Shown one piece after another: positions 25,089 through 34,552 of a stretch of 64,000 nucleotides of DNA; within the stretch, counting starts at the first letter, position 1, and each line of letters opens with the position of its first letter. The stretch covers positions 1 to 64,000 of the forward strand of contig CAWELU010000006.1 in assembly GCA_963809965.1 (NCBI GenBank). The letters are read 5' to 3'. A program made the translations under genes and the position numbers. The notes beneath the pieces are model-generated. The model saw only the letters and a program-made list of their open reading frames with translations, had not been told where the DNA came from and did no database searches. The stretch is from CAIWHR01 sp963809965. Lineage in GTDB: Bacteria; Pseudomonadota; Gammaproteobacteria; Burkholderiales; Casimicrobiaceae.

Positions 25089-25430
25089 CGCATCGGATCA
25101 GGATATCGCACCGGACGCTCCGCCGGGAACGCCTGGAGTTCCGCGTCGGGAGCTTAAGGGGCCGACCAAGACGTCGGCATCCCGGATCGCTCGCTCCGCT
25201 CACAATATGGGAATTCTACCAGACGCCCGTCCGTCCCCCGGGCAAGACCGCGTTGCCACCAGGAGCCTGCCCAACCCGGCATGCACGCGCGAAGTCGACG
25301 TCCGCAATGCAAGTGCCTGCGTCCACGGTGCCGCGTGTACCATCGCATTCGCGGCCGGCGTTCGATTCGATGGCGCCGGCCACAACGAAGATCGGTGCCG
25401 CCAGCGCGGCCACATGTCCGAGGAGAGTTC
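25089..25430. other. Intergenic region between tRNA-Arg and pirin
   Basis: There is no supportable gene. On the minus strand GATATCCT lies about a dozen bases before tRNA-Arg and could be a -10 element for the tRNA transcript. The plus strand leads to the pirin gene, with GAGGAG near its start, but no clear promoter could be recognised. Confidence 0.4.
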
Positions 25431-26327
25431 ATGCCGGTCGAGCAGCTCTTGCGTCCGCGCGATCACGATCTGGGCGGTGGTTTTTTCGTCCGGCGCATGC
25501 TCCCTGCCGCTTCGAGGCAGGGCGTCGGTCCGTTCGTTTTCTTCGATCACTTCGGACCCGTCACCACGCGCCCCGGCGACGACCACGATGTACGGCCTCA
25601 TCCGCATATCGGTCTCGCGACCGTGACATACCTGTTCGAGGGCGCGATGCTGCATCGCGACAGCCTGGGGACCGTGCAGCGCATCGAGCCCGGCGCGATC
25701 AACTGGATGACGGCGGGCCGGGGCATCGTCCATTCCGAACGCAAACCGCCGGACCGGCGTACCGAAACCTACACCGCGCATGGCCTTCAACTCTGGGCTG
25801 CGCTTCCGCGGTCGTTCGAGGAAACCACGCCCGCGTTCGAGCATACGGCGAAGGAAGCCATTCCCGCGTGGTCGGAAGCCGGATTTCGCGCCCGCGTCCT
25901 GATCGGCGCGTTGTTCGGACGGCGATCCCCGGTCCGGACTTTCTCGGAAACGCTGTGCGTCGATGTCGACGCGCAGCCTGGCGCAACGCTGATCCTGCCG
26001 GCCGCAACGGGAACGGCGCCATTCGAGCGCGCCGTTTACAGCGTCGACTACGCGCTTGCCGTAGATGGAGTCGACGTTCCGGCGTTCACCATGGCCCTTC
26101 TGACGCCCGGATGCGAAGCGGCCATCGTTTCGCCGCACGGCTCGCGCTACGTCGTGCTCGGCGGCGCGCCGCTCGATGGGCGACGCATCATCTGGTGGAA
26201 TTTCGTGTCGTCGAGCCGAGAGCGCATCGAGCAGGCCAAGCAGGACTGGACGTCACAGCGCATGGGCCAGATCGAAGGCGAACACGAATGGATCCCGCTC
26301 CCGCCGGACGCGCGGCAGAATGGTTGA
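25431..26327 (+). CDS. Pirin family protein
   Basis: Pirins are iron-binding bicupins; bacterial members act as redox sensors or quercetinase-like dioxygenases. This 298-aa protein starts MPVEQLLRPRDHDLGGGFFV (ATG 25431, GAGGAG upstream). The metal ligands are in place: H57 and H59 in RPHPHIGLATVTYLFEG, and H101 and E103 in GRGIVHSERKPP. The C-terminal pirin domain follows (RALIGALFG-like region VLIGALFGRRSPVRTFSETL, and SRYVVLGGAPLDGRRIIWWN). It is complete and in single frame. It is divergent from the tRNA pair and convergent with the DUF6064 gene. Substrate unknown. Confidence 0.9.
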   Translation: MPVEQLLRPRDHDLGGGFFVRRMLPAASRQGVGPFVFFDHFGPVTTRPGDDHDVRPHPHIGLATVTYLFEGAMLHRDSLGTVQRIEPGAINWMTAGRGIVHSERKPPDRRTETYTAHGLQLWAALPRSFEETTPAFEHTAKEAIPAWSEAGFRARVLIGALFGRRSPVRTFSETLCVDVDAQPGATLILPAATGTAPFERAVYSVDYALAVDGVDVPAFTMALLTPGCEAAIVSPHGSRYVVLGGAPLDGRRIIWWNFVSSSRERIEQAKQDWTSQRMGQIEGEHEWIPLPPDARQNG

Positions 26328-26340
26328 TGGCGACATCGCA

Positions 26341-27030
26341 TCACCCGTGAAGACGTGCGGGTGGGACCGGTTCTGACTTACGGACGACGATCAGCAGCCC
26401 CAAGAGCGCAACGAGCGGCATGACGACAGCGTCGGGCGCGTCCATCGTCCAGAGCAAAGCTCCGCCGACGGCGCACCAGAGCAAGGGAATGACCAGGAGC
26501 GGCCACACGCCCCGGTTCGCAACAAGCAGCAAGACCCCGATGGTCGCAACCACCGTGGGATCGGGTGCGATCGCGAAAATCTCGGCCTGCCGCCAATCGC
26601 GGCCGACGAGCGGGCCGATCAGCGGCTGGGCGACAAGCGCGAAGAGAAGAACGCACAGGCCGGCGCGGCGTACGGGATCCCCGGCCGGCCGAAACCGAAA
26701 GCCGTCGTGCAACGCGCCCATTCCCAGCAGCAGCGATGCCTCGATGACAAAGGCTGCTCCGAACCAGGGAGCAACCCAATTGATCGTCGCGTAGCGCTGG
26801 ATGTGAAACGCCCACCCGACCCACAGCCAGCATGCCGCGAGGATCGCGGCCACCGCACGCCCGCGCCACGCTTTATCTCCGCGCGCCAGCACGAGGATCG
26901 CGACGCCGAGCACCAGTGACGCGACCTGCATCGGCCAGATGTCGATGTTGTAGAGCTCGAACAGACGGTAATAGGTGCGCGGCGCGAAGAGCAGGAAGTC
27001 GGACAGCGTGTAGGTCCACCACTCGGACAT
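26341..27030 (-). CDS. DUF6064-type polytopic membrane protein
   Basis: This 229-aa protein begins MSEWWTYTLSDFLLFAPRTY and has six or seven hydrophobic helices, for example WPMQVASLVLGVAILVLARG, AVAAILAACWLWVGWAFHIQ, APWFGAAFVIEASLLLGMGA and GVWPLLVIPLLWCAVGGALL. The YRLF(E)LYN opening and the RYATINWVAPWF region are typical of this uncharacterised family. Its start codon overlaps the stop of the aldo/keto reductase gene (TGATG), implying coupling. It is the last gene of a four-gene minus-strand operon starting at 30110. No transport substrate can be inferred. Confidence 0.75.
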   Translation of the reverse strand: MSEWWTYTLSDFLLFAPRTYYRLFELYNIDIWPMQVASLVLGVAILVLARGDKAWRGRAVAAILAACWLWVGWAFHIQRYATINWVAPWFGAAFVIEASLLLGMGALHDGFRFRPAGDPVRRAGLCVLLFALVAQPLIGPLVGRDWRQAEIFAIAPDPTVVATIGVLLLVANRGVWPLLVIPLLWCAVGGALLWTMDAPDAVVMPLVALLGLLIVVRKSEPVPPARLHG

Positions 27031-28004
27031 CAGAGCTGCTCGACGTAGGCGGCCATGCGGTGCCGCATCACCTCGTCCGGGAGGCGGCCATAGGCCGCGC
27101 CCATATTCTCGCGAACGTGCGCGGTGCTGCTGGTCGCGGGAATGGCGCAGGTGACCGCCGGATGCGAAACGATGAACTTGAGGATGAACTGCGCCCAGTT
27201 CGCGCAGTCGATCTCGCTCGCCCAGCCCGGAAGCGAATGGCGCTGGACCTGCCGGATCAGCGCGCCCTCCCGGAACGGACGGTTGACTATGACGGCAATG
27301 CCGCGTTCGGCAGCGAGCGGCAGGATGCGCTCTTCGACTTCGCGATCGAGCACGTTGTAGGTGACCTGGACGAAGTCGAGCGGCTGACTCTGCATGATCC
27401 GCACGATTTCGGCGTGACGGCGGCCCTCCGAAGTCGTGATGCCGACATAGCGCAGCTTCCCGGCGCTCTTCAGCGCGAAGAGCGTCGGCAGGTGCTCCTG
27501 CCAGTACAGCAGATTGTGGACCTGCAGGAGATCGAAGCGCGCGACGTTCCAGAGCTGGCGGGATTTCTCGATCTGCGCCGGGCCACGTGAACCGGAGGCG
27601 ATCCACACCTTGTCGGCCGAGAACAGGCGCGACGGCATGCCGACCTTGCGAAGGCCATACCCGATGACCTCCTGCGAAGAGCCGTACATCGGCGAGGAAT
27701 CGATCAGCCGGCCGCCGGCGTCGAAGAAATTGCGCATCACCTCGGCACAGGCATCGCGGGCGACGCGATCGTTTCCCACGTTGAACGTGATCCAACTACC
27801 CAGTCCAACCACGGGCAAGGCTTCGCCACTCGAAGGGATCGCGCGGGTAAGGATCGGACCAGGCTTGGTCGCCCCGGCCAGTGGCCGGCACGCGATGCTC
27901 GCCCCAAGCGCCGCCAGCGAACAGACGAACGCACGGCGACTGGCGGGTGACGAAGGCGACATCGAACGCGCTGCGGATTGCATGGCGAACAACATGCGGC
28001 TCAT
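27030..28004 (-). CDS. Tat-exported aldo/keto reductase
   Basis: This 324-aa protein has a long N-region, then SRRAFVCSLAALGASIACRP, a twin-arginine signal with a hydrophobic core, so it is probably folded with cofactor and exported. The AKR barrel shows LPVVGLGSWITFNVG, the catalytic Asp/Tyr segment RLIDSSPMYGSSQEVIGYGL, Lys in LFSADKVWIASG and the HN segment FDLLQVHNLLYW. The NADPH-binding C-terminal part follows (SHPAVTCAIPATSSTAHVRE). The start at 28004 overlaps the channel gene stop (ATGA). Export of an NADPH-dependent enzyme is unusual, and the substrate is unknown. Confidence 0.85.
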   Translation of the reverse strand: MSRMLFAMQSAARSMSPSSPASRRAFVCSLAALGASIACRPLAGATKPGPILTRAIPSSGEALPVVGLGSWITFNVGNDRVARDACAEVMRNFFDAGGRLIDSSPMYGSSQEVIGYGLRKVGMPSRLFSADKVWIASGSRGPAQIEKSRQLWNVARFDLLQVHNLLYWQEHLPTLFALKSAGKLRYVGITTSEGRRHAEIVRIMQSQPLDFVQVTYNVLDREVEERILPLAAERGIAVIVNRPFREGALIRQVQRHSLPGWASEIDCANWAQFILKFIVSHPAVTCAIPATSSTAHVRENMGAAYGRLPDEVMRHRMAAYVEQL

Positions 28005-29701
28005 TGCGCCCCGCGTGCGCGCCGCTGCCACCAGCGGAAAATCGCTCCGCGCGGCGGCTCCTTCCCCGACAGCACCCAGGAGACCGTGCCCGGTTCGATC
28101 AGGTAACGACTTTGCAGGCGGCGCGCCGAGTCGTCGCCCACGAACAGGATCCGATCGCCGGCCTTCAATGACGTGTCGACCGTGGGCAGCAGCTGGACCT
28201 CGCCCTTGCGCTCCAGCATCAGCGCCGCGGCGCGCATGCGCACCTGCGGGTCGGTCGGGTCGGCCAGGAGGTCAGCGATCCGGAACGCTCCGTCGCGATG
28301 CTGGAAGAAAGCGGCGAACATCCCCGCCTGCATCACATCGCACTCGAACCTCCACGCGCTCGGCGCCCCTTCGCCGACCTCGTCGAGCACGCGCTTGATG
28401 GTGACAGCCGCGACCACGGGTTCGGCTTCCCGAAGCCGGGCAATGAAGCGGCCCAGCATCGGCGTCTTCAGGAGCTGCAGGCACTCGTGCACCATCAGGT
28501 CCGATTGCACGAACGTGACGTCGGCGTGGGCAGCTTCGACCAGCGCGCGGTCCTGCACGTGGTTCTGGCGGATCACGACGAAGATGTTCGGCTTGACCCG
28601 GCGCGCGAGCGTGGTCACCCCGAGGTTGACCGCGTCGACGTCCGCCCCCGCAACCAGCACGTCGGCGTTGGCGATTCCCGCATCGCGCAGGATGTTCTCG
28701 GTGTAATCGCCGTGGAGCAAATGCCGATCGTGATCATGCTCCTGCGCCGGGTCGAACGCCTTCCACTCGATGCCCTCGCGGTCGAGCACTTCGGCGATCG
28801 CGCGGCCGAAGCGTCCGTATCCGACCAGCACCCATAGTCCGCGCGGGGGCTGGATGCGCGCAGGGCAGGCCGAGCCCGGCGTGCCCGTCAGCCACTCCTC
28901 GATCTGCAGGACCTCGGGGTTGCGCAAGCTGATGTCGAGGTTGGAGGCGAACGTCTCGAACGGATTGACGACCTCGACGCCCCCGAACGATTCCAGATTG
29001 ACCTTGGCCACGTGGGACTTGGCCCGAGCGACGATCTGGATCGACGGATTGAGCAGACGCGCACCGATCGCGATCGCCTGGTTCACCGCGTCCTCCCCGG
29101 CCAGCGCGACCAGTCCCTGGCAATGCGGACTGGCTATGCCGGCGTCTTCGAGCACGTCGGCGAGTCGGGCATCCGCGGTCAGCGTCAACGGCGGCGTCGC
29201 GTAGTCCTGGATGGCGACTCGCGCCACGCGCTCCGGTTGCGGCTCGATGATGACCAGGCGATTGCCGAGCCCGTCGAGCGAGCGCGCCAGCCCAGCCCCG
29301 CTTTGTCCGTATCCGCACACAATGTAGAACGGCTCCGCAATGCCGCGCACCCGCCAGATGAACATGCCCCGCGCGAGCAGCCTGCGAAACGTCGGATCGT
29401 TCAGGAGCGCGATCACCGAGCCCAGCGTATACGCCCAGCCGATCACCGACAGGTAGATGGCGAAGGTGACCCACAGTCTCTGGGTGTCGTTGAAGGGATG
29501 CGGTACCTCGCCGAAGCCGATGGTCGTCGCGGTGTAGCTCATCACGTAGAACGCGTGGAAGATGCTCATCCGGCCCGGATTGCCGTCGGCATCGACGCCG
29601 GGGAGCAGCGCCAGGCCGCCGACCGATATCGCGTAGACGGCGATGAGCGTGATCAGCGGCGCACGCAACCGCCGCAGGACGAGGAAGAGCACGTCGCTCA
29701 T
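28001..29701 (-). CDS. Potassium channel with two RCK (TrkA-N) domains
   Basis: This 566-aa protein has an N-terminal pore module: helix LITLIAVYAISVGGLALLPG, pore AFYVMSYTATTIGFGEVPHP with selectivity filter TIGFGE, and helix VTFAIYLSVIGWAYTLGSVI. Two Rossmann RCK domains follow (EPFYIVCGYGQSGAGLARSL and LWVLVGYGRFGRAIAEVLDR, each with GxGxxG), and a TrkA-C region near the end (GDRILFVGDDSARRLQSRYL). The filter deviates from the canonical TVGYGD. Complete in one frame. It lies between DUF6394 (25-nt gap) and the reductase (4-nt overlap). The role is probably ligand- or redox-gated K+ flux across the inner membrane. Confidence 0.85.
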   Translation of the reverse strand: MSDVLFLVLRRLRAPLITLIAVYAISVGGLALLPGVDADGNPGRMSIFHAFYVMSYTATTIGFGEVPHPFNDTQRLWVTFAIYLSVIGWAYTLGSVIALLNDPTFRRLLARGMFIWRVRGIAEPFYIVCGYGQSGAGLARSLDGLGNRLVIIEPQPERVARVAIQDYATPPLTLTADARLADVLEDAGIASPHCQGLVALAGEDAVNQAIAIGARLLNPSIQIVARAKSHVAKVNLESFGGVEVVNPFETFASNLDISLRNPEVLQIEEWLTGTPGSACPARIQPPRGLWVLVGYGRFGRAIAEVLDREGIEWKAFDPAQEHDHDRHLLHGDYTENILRDAGIANADVLVAGADVDAVNLGVTTLARRVKPNIFVVIRQNHVQDRALVEAAHADVTFVQSDLMVHECLQLLKTPMLGRFIARLREAEPVVAAVTIKRVLDEVGEGAPSAWRFECDVMQAGMFAAFFQHRDGAFRIADLLADPTDPQVRMRAAALMLERKGEVQLLPTVDTSLKAGDRILFVGDDSARRLQSRYLIEPGTVSWVLSGKEPPRGAIFRWWQRRARGAQ

Positions 29702-29726
29702 TGCGGCGGCTATCGGCAGTGCGCGG

Positions 29727-30110
29727 CTAGCGTCCCTGGCGCAACGTCTCGCCCAGCAGCAGGATCACCGAGAACAGATTGGCGAGGAGCGCGCCTCCCG
29801 ACAGCGAGACGATCACGGAGATGATCTCGCCGTCCACCGGAGCGCCGGTGACGTAGAGCCGCCAGACCCAGACCATCGACGCCGCCAGCAGCTGGAACGA
29901 CGCGACGAGACTGGTGGCGAGGTGGGTGGCGCCGAGCTGCGTGCGGTCGCCGAACTTGAGCACCGTGGCGATCAGGTTCACGACCACCGCCGCGAACAGC
30001 TCCGTCGGGTGGTGGAGCTCCGGCCGCTCCAGGTCGCCGATGAAAAAGCCGAAATTGAGCGTGCAGGCGAAGATGATGAAGAATCCGAAGATGACTTTTT
30101 CGAGGTTCAC
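29727..30110 (-). CDS. DUF6394-type membrane protein
   Basis: This 127-aa protein starts with GTG (VNLEKVIFGFFIIFACTLNF) and has three hydrophobic helices: the N-terminal one, HPTELFAAVVVNLIATVLKF, and LATSLVASFQLLAASMVWVW, with a further C-terminal segment GGALLANLFSVILLLGE. CCGGAG about 8 nt upstream supports 30110. The longer frame to 30281 adds Arg-rich non-coding residues. It precedes the K+ channel and may be its accessory subunit, since such proteins are often encoded beside TrkA-type channels. That is inference. Confidence 0.75.
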   Translation of the reverse strand: MNLEKVIFGFFIIFACTLNFGFFIGDLERPELHHPTELFAAVVVNLIATVLKFGDRTQLGATHLATSLVASFQLLAASMVWVWRLYVTGAPVDGEIISVIVSLSGGALLANLFSVILLLGETLRQGR

Positions 30111-30264
30111 GTTGGACTCCGGGGTGACGACGGTTCGGAAAATCAACCCTACCACAGCCGCGGCCAAGGTCACCGTCGGCGACACACGGGGCAGGCAGTC
30201 GGGAAGTGCAGTGCAGGACGACGCGGCGTCGAAGCGCTCCACCCGGCGGCCTCGCGGAGAGCGG

Positions 30265-32638
30265 CTACTTCCCCGGCGCATTCGCGATCATCGTCACGAG
30301 ACGCGCGAATTCCGGGTTCTCGGGATCCAACTCCTGCAATTGCTTCGCGTAGCCCAACGCGGCGTCGCGGTTGCCGGCGCGCGATGCGTAGAGCGCGAGT
30401 GCGGACAGGACTTCGCGATCGAACGGATTCCGCTTGCGCGCCGCTTCGAGCACCTTCAGCGCCTCGGCCGGTCGGCCACTGTCGTTGAGTCCCACCGCGT
30501 AGACGTACGCATAGCGGGCATTGGCTGGATCGAGCCGCACTGCTTCGGCCAGTTCCTTCAGCGCATCGGCGGTCTGTTTCTGCCGGACGAGCGTGAGTCC
30601 GAGCGCGTAATGCAGCGCCGCCGCCTTTGGATCGCGCGCGAGCCCCTGCCGCAGGATCGCTTGCGCTTCCCCGTCGGCGCCGCGCGCACGGTACAGATCG
30701 GCGAGATTCACGTACGCGCCCACGAACGTCGGATCGATCTCCAGCGCCTTGCGATACTCGGTGATCGCGCGTTCCGCGTCGCCGCGAATCGCGTACAGAT
30801 TTCCGAGATTGGTCCGCCCCTCTGGCCGGTCGGCGTTGAAGGTCTGCACTGCCACGTACTCGCCCAGCGCCCTGTCGAATGCCGCGCGATCGCTGCTCGA
30901 CAGGCGGCCCTCGGTCGGACCCGCGAGCGCATGTGCCGCCTCGATCCGGACCGCGCGCACCGGATCGGTCAGCATGCGCGGCAGATAGCGTTCCCGCAAC
31001 GCGGGCTCGGCGCCGCTCAGGGCTTCGACCGCGGCGAGCCGAACGACGGCGTCCGGATCGTTGAGCGCGCGCGTGACGGCCGGAACGGTCGCCGGCGTCA
31101 TCCAGCGCGCGAATCGTGCGATCGCGCTGGCGCGAACGATCGCCGGCTGCTCCTTGTCGTCGATGAGCGCGAGGAGCGCGCCGCGCGCGCCCGGCGCACC
31201 GCTTGTACCCGCGGCAAGTGCTTCGGCGAACCGCTGGTAACCTGCGGGTGGCTTGCCGGTCCAGCGAACGATCGCGTCGGCCGCCCATTGCGCGGACTGC
31301 TTCGCGTGGCAGCCGTTGCAGGCGTTCGGCGTACCGAGCTTCGCCGAAAGATCGGGGCGCGGGATGCGCATCGAATGATCGTGGCGCGGGTCGACGACCA
31401 TGTAGGTCGTCGTCGGCATGTGGCAGGCGGTGCATGCCGCCCCCGTCGTGCCGCTCGGATGATGCGTGTGGGTCGTTGCGTCGTACTTCGCCGCCTGGTG
31501 GCATTGCGCACAAACCGCGTTGCCGGACGCTCTCAACGCGAGCGAATGGGGATCGTGGCAGTCGGAGCAGGTGACGCCGTTCGCGTACATCTTGCTCTGC
31601 ACGAACGAGCCCCAGTTGTACACCTCGTCGCGCATCTGGCCGTCGTTCCAGTACAGGCCCTCCTCCAGCAGCGCGAGCCGGTGCGAATCGAGTGGCGAGG
31701 CGCCGTGCACATAGTCGTCGGAAATGCGGCTCGCCCGGCCGTGACAGCGCGCGCACATCTCGACTTCGCGTGCCGACGATCGGGGTGAACTGCGTTGCGC
31801 ATTGCCCGTTTCCGCCACCGGATGCCATGACACACCCTTGCGCTCGTCGAGCGCCAGCGCCAGGCCCTTGGTCGTTGCGAGCGCTTGCCAATCGCCCTGC
31901 TTGCGCGCCCAGGCCACGTGACTCGAACCGGGGCCATGGCAGGCTTCGCAGGAGACGTCGAGCTCCGACCACGCAGTCTTGAAGGAGTCGGTCGCGACGT
32001 CGAAGTTCTTGCGCAGATTGGTCGAGTGGCACTCGGCGCACTGGAAGTTCCAGTTCTGCAGCGAGCCCGTCCAGTGCAGCGGATCGCCGGCCTTGATGTT
32101 CTGCCCGGGATAAAGATGGAACCAGCGCTGGCCGCCGTTTTCCTTCGGCCGCGAATCCCAGGCGATGGAGAGCGGCTGCAGGCGCCCGCCCGGGAACTCG
32201 ACGAGGTACTGCTGCAGCGGGCGCACCCCGAACGTGTACTTGATCTCGTAGTCGGCGAGCTTCCCGTCCGGTCCGTCCGTGTTGACGTAGAACTTGCCGT
32301 CGCGCCGGAAGAAGCGCGACGTCGTTCCCGCGTACGTGAAGCGCGCATCGGCGAAATTGCCGAGCACCGACTTTTCGTCGGCAACCTGCATCGCGCAGAT
32401 CGTGGTCGGATCCACGCCACGCATCGAATTGCTTCGCATGGCATTCCGCGCAGATCTTCCCGCCCACATGCTCGGCAATGGAAGTCGCGGCTGCACCGCT
32501 TCGCGGATCGGTGGCCACGGCTGCGGGTGAATGGCCGCGCCCGGTCCAGAACATGACGGCGCCGATGATGACAGCGGCGAGTACGCCCACCCCGACAATC
32601 CATGCTGGCGAAGCTCGGCCTGCGCGATCGCGGTTCAT
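30265..32638 (-). CDS. Octaheme cytochrome c with HEAT and TPR repeats, one frameshift
   Basis: The N-terminal frame starts MNRDRAGRASPAWIVGVGVL with a membrane anchor or uncleaved signal, then the first heme site KICAECHAKQFDAWRGSDHD. One indel near 32395 moves the rest to another frame (AMQVADEKSVLGNFADARFT). Seven more CxxCH sites follow (CAECH, CEACH, CARCH, CSDCH, CAQCH, CTACH, CNGCH), making eight. After residue 460 come HEAT-like repeats (ALIDDKEQPAIVRASAIARF) and then at least five TPR units (NLGNLYAIRGDAERAITEYR). Total about 790 residues. Such proteins act in the periplasm in electron transfer to, or reduction of, nitrogen or sulfur oxyanions. The specific activity is unknown. Confidence 0.8.
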
Positions 32639-32837
32639 GCGACGATGGCGGCGCGGGGGGCGGCGTCAGGACCGTTTGCCGGGCAGGCGTCTCCCGCTTG
32701 CGGCGAGTGAGCGCCGGAGCCGGTCCTCCGCTTCTTACTCATGGGATGCGTCAGCCGCGAAGTTCGGACCGCGCATTGTAGGCGACGCCAAGCGCCCCGG
32801 CACGCTCGTATCGCTCCCCATCAAGCGGCAAATCAGT

Positions 32838-34503
32838 CTACTGAGGCCATGCACGGGCGAGAATCGCGCCAACATCAGTGCCGGCCGGAAGCGTGCCGAA
32901 GGCATGCCCCCAATCGCCCTCGAGGCGGCTCGCGCAAAAGGCCTGTGCGATTTCCTCCGGTGCGTGCTGCAACAGGATCACGGCCTGCAATGCGAGCGCG
33001 ATGCGCTCCACCAGCCGACGCGAATCGGCTTCCTGGCCCTTCGTGCCGCGCTAGGTCGCGCTGCAACCGTTCGACGAATCGGGTCAGCGTGGGACTCCGG
33101 CCCAGGGCGGGCGCGATTTCCGCTTGCAGCGCCTCGGCCGCCCGCGGATGCTTGCGCAGCGCCCGCAGGACGTCGAGGCACATGACGTTGCCGGCGCCTT
33201 CCCAGATCGAATTGAGCGGCGCCTGGCGGTACAGCCGCGGCATCGGCCCTTCCTCGACGTAACCGTTGCCGCCGAGGACTTCCATCGCCTCGAAGACGAA
33301 CGGCGGACAGCGCTTGCAGATCCAGTATTTCGCCACGGGCGTGACGAGACGGCGAAGCTCGTTCTCGCGCTCGTCGTGTTGCCGGTCGAAGGTGCCGGCC
33401 ACGCGCATCGCCAGCGCCGTGTGCGCCTCGGCTTCGAGCGCCATGTCGGCCAGCACGTTGCGCATCAGCGGCTGGTCGACGAGACGCGCGCCGAACGCCT
33501 TGCGATGGCTCGCATGGTGCAGGGCCTGCGACAACGCCTGTCGCATCAGGCCTGCCGAGCCGTTCGCGCAGTCGAGTCGGGTGTAGGTCGCCATCTCGAT
33601 GACCGTGGGGACGCCGCGGCCCTCCTCGCCGACGACGCGCCCGAGCGCACCGCGCAGCTCGACTTCGGCGCCGGCATTCGACCGGTCACCGAGCTTGTCC
33701 TTCGCGCGCTGCAGGTGGATCGCATTGCGCGTGCCATCCTCGAGAATGCGCGGCACGAAGAAACACGTGAGGCCCAGCGGAGTCTGCGCGGTGACCAGAA
33801 ACGCATCGCCCATCGATGCGGAGAAGAACCATTTGTGACCGATCAGGCTGTGCCAACCATCGCCGGCGGGCTCGGCGCGCGTCGTGTTCGCGCGCACGTC
33901 CGAACCGCCCTGCTTCTCGGTCATGCCCATCCCCATCGTGACCCCTCGCTTCTGCGTGGCCGGCAGCGAGCGCGGGTCGTACTCGCGCGAGAGCAGCAGC
34001 GGCAGCCAGGTTCGGGCCAGCTCGGGCACGCGCGAGACGGGCGGAACCGCGCCGTAGGTCATCGTGATGGGGCAGAGGCTTCCGCACTCGACCTCGGCAA
34101 ACAACTGGAACAGCGCCGCACGACGTACGTGTGAACCCGGCCTCGGATCGGCCCACGCGCCGGTATCGACCCCGTTGTGCTTCAGCCAGCGCATGCACTC
34201 GTGCCACGCCGGGTGGAACTCGAATTCGTCGCGGCGGTGGCCGAAGCGGTCGAACGGCTTGAAGGCGGGTGGACTGCGATTCGCGTCGTCGCCGCGCTTG
34301 ATCCATTCCGCGGTGCCGAGCTCCGTGCCGAGCGTCGTCAGCTCGCCGTGCGCCCATCCGGCGCCTTCACGCGCGAGCGCTTCCTGCAGCCCGCGGTTGA
34401 CGGCGTACAGGCTGTAGCCGTCGAGCGCGGGCGGCTGGTTGTCGACCTCGTGGGTTTCGAACCGATTGAGCGGCGGCACCGGTGCTCCCGTCATGATTCC
34501 CAT
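32838..34503 (-). CDS. Acyl-CoA dehydrogenase, AidB-like, C-terminal frameshift
   Basis: FAD-dependent acyl-CoA dehydrogenase fold with the AidB-type N-terminal extension (VPPLNRFETHEVDNQPPALD). ACAD motifs are GMGMTEKQGGSDVRANTTRA, HKWFFSASMGDAFLVTAQTP, and the C-terminal FVFEAMEVLGGNGYVEEGPM with YRQAPLNSIWEGAGNVMCLD. The main frame is continuous to about 33050. The end then shifts to GDWGHAFGTLPAGTDVGAIL and ARAWPQ, stop at 32838. Joined length is about 553 residues, normal for AidB. AidB binds DNA in E. coli and has weak isovaleryl-CoA dehydrogenase activity. Here the position beside a wax ester synthase points to lipid metabolism. Confidence 0.85.
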
Positions 34504-34552
34504 GCTTTTACTTTCTCACACCTGCGCCAACGTCACGCCGTCTGAGCGTGGC

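Noticed and set aside
30170..32638. Single 822-aa frame on the minus strand through the cytochrome
   Set aside because: Only its first 80 residues are real (first heme site); after the shift near 32395 the other frame carries seven heme motifs.
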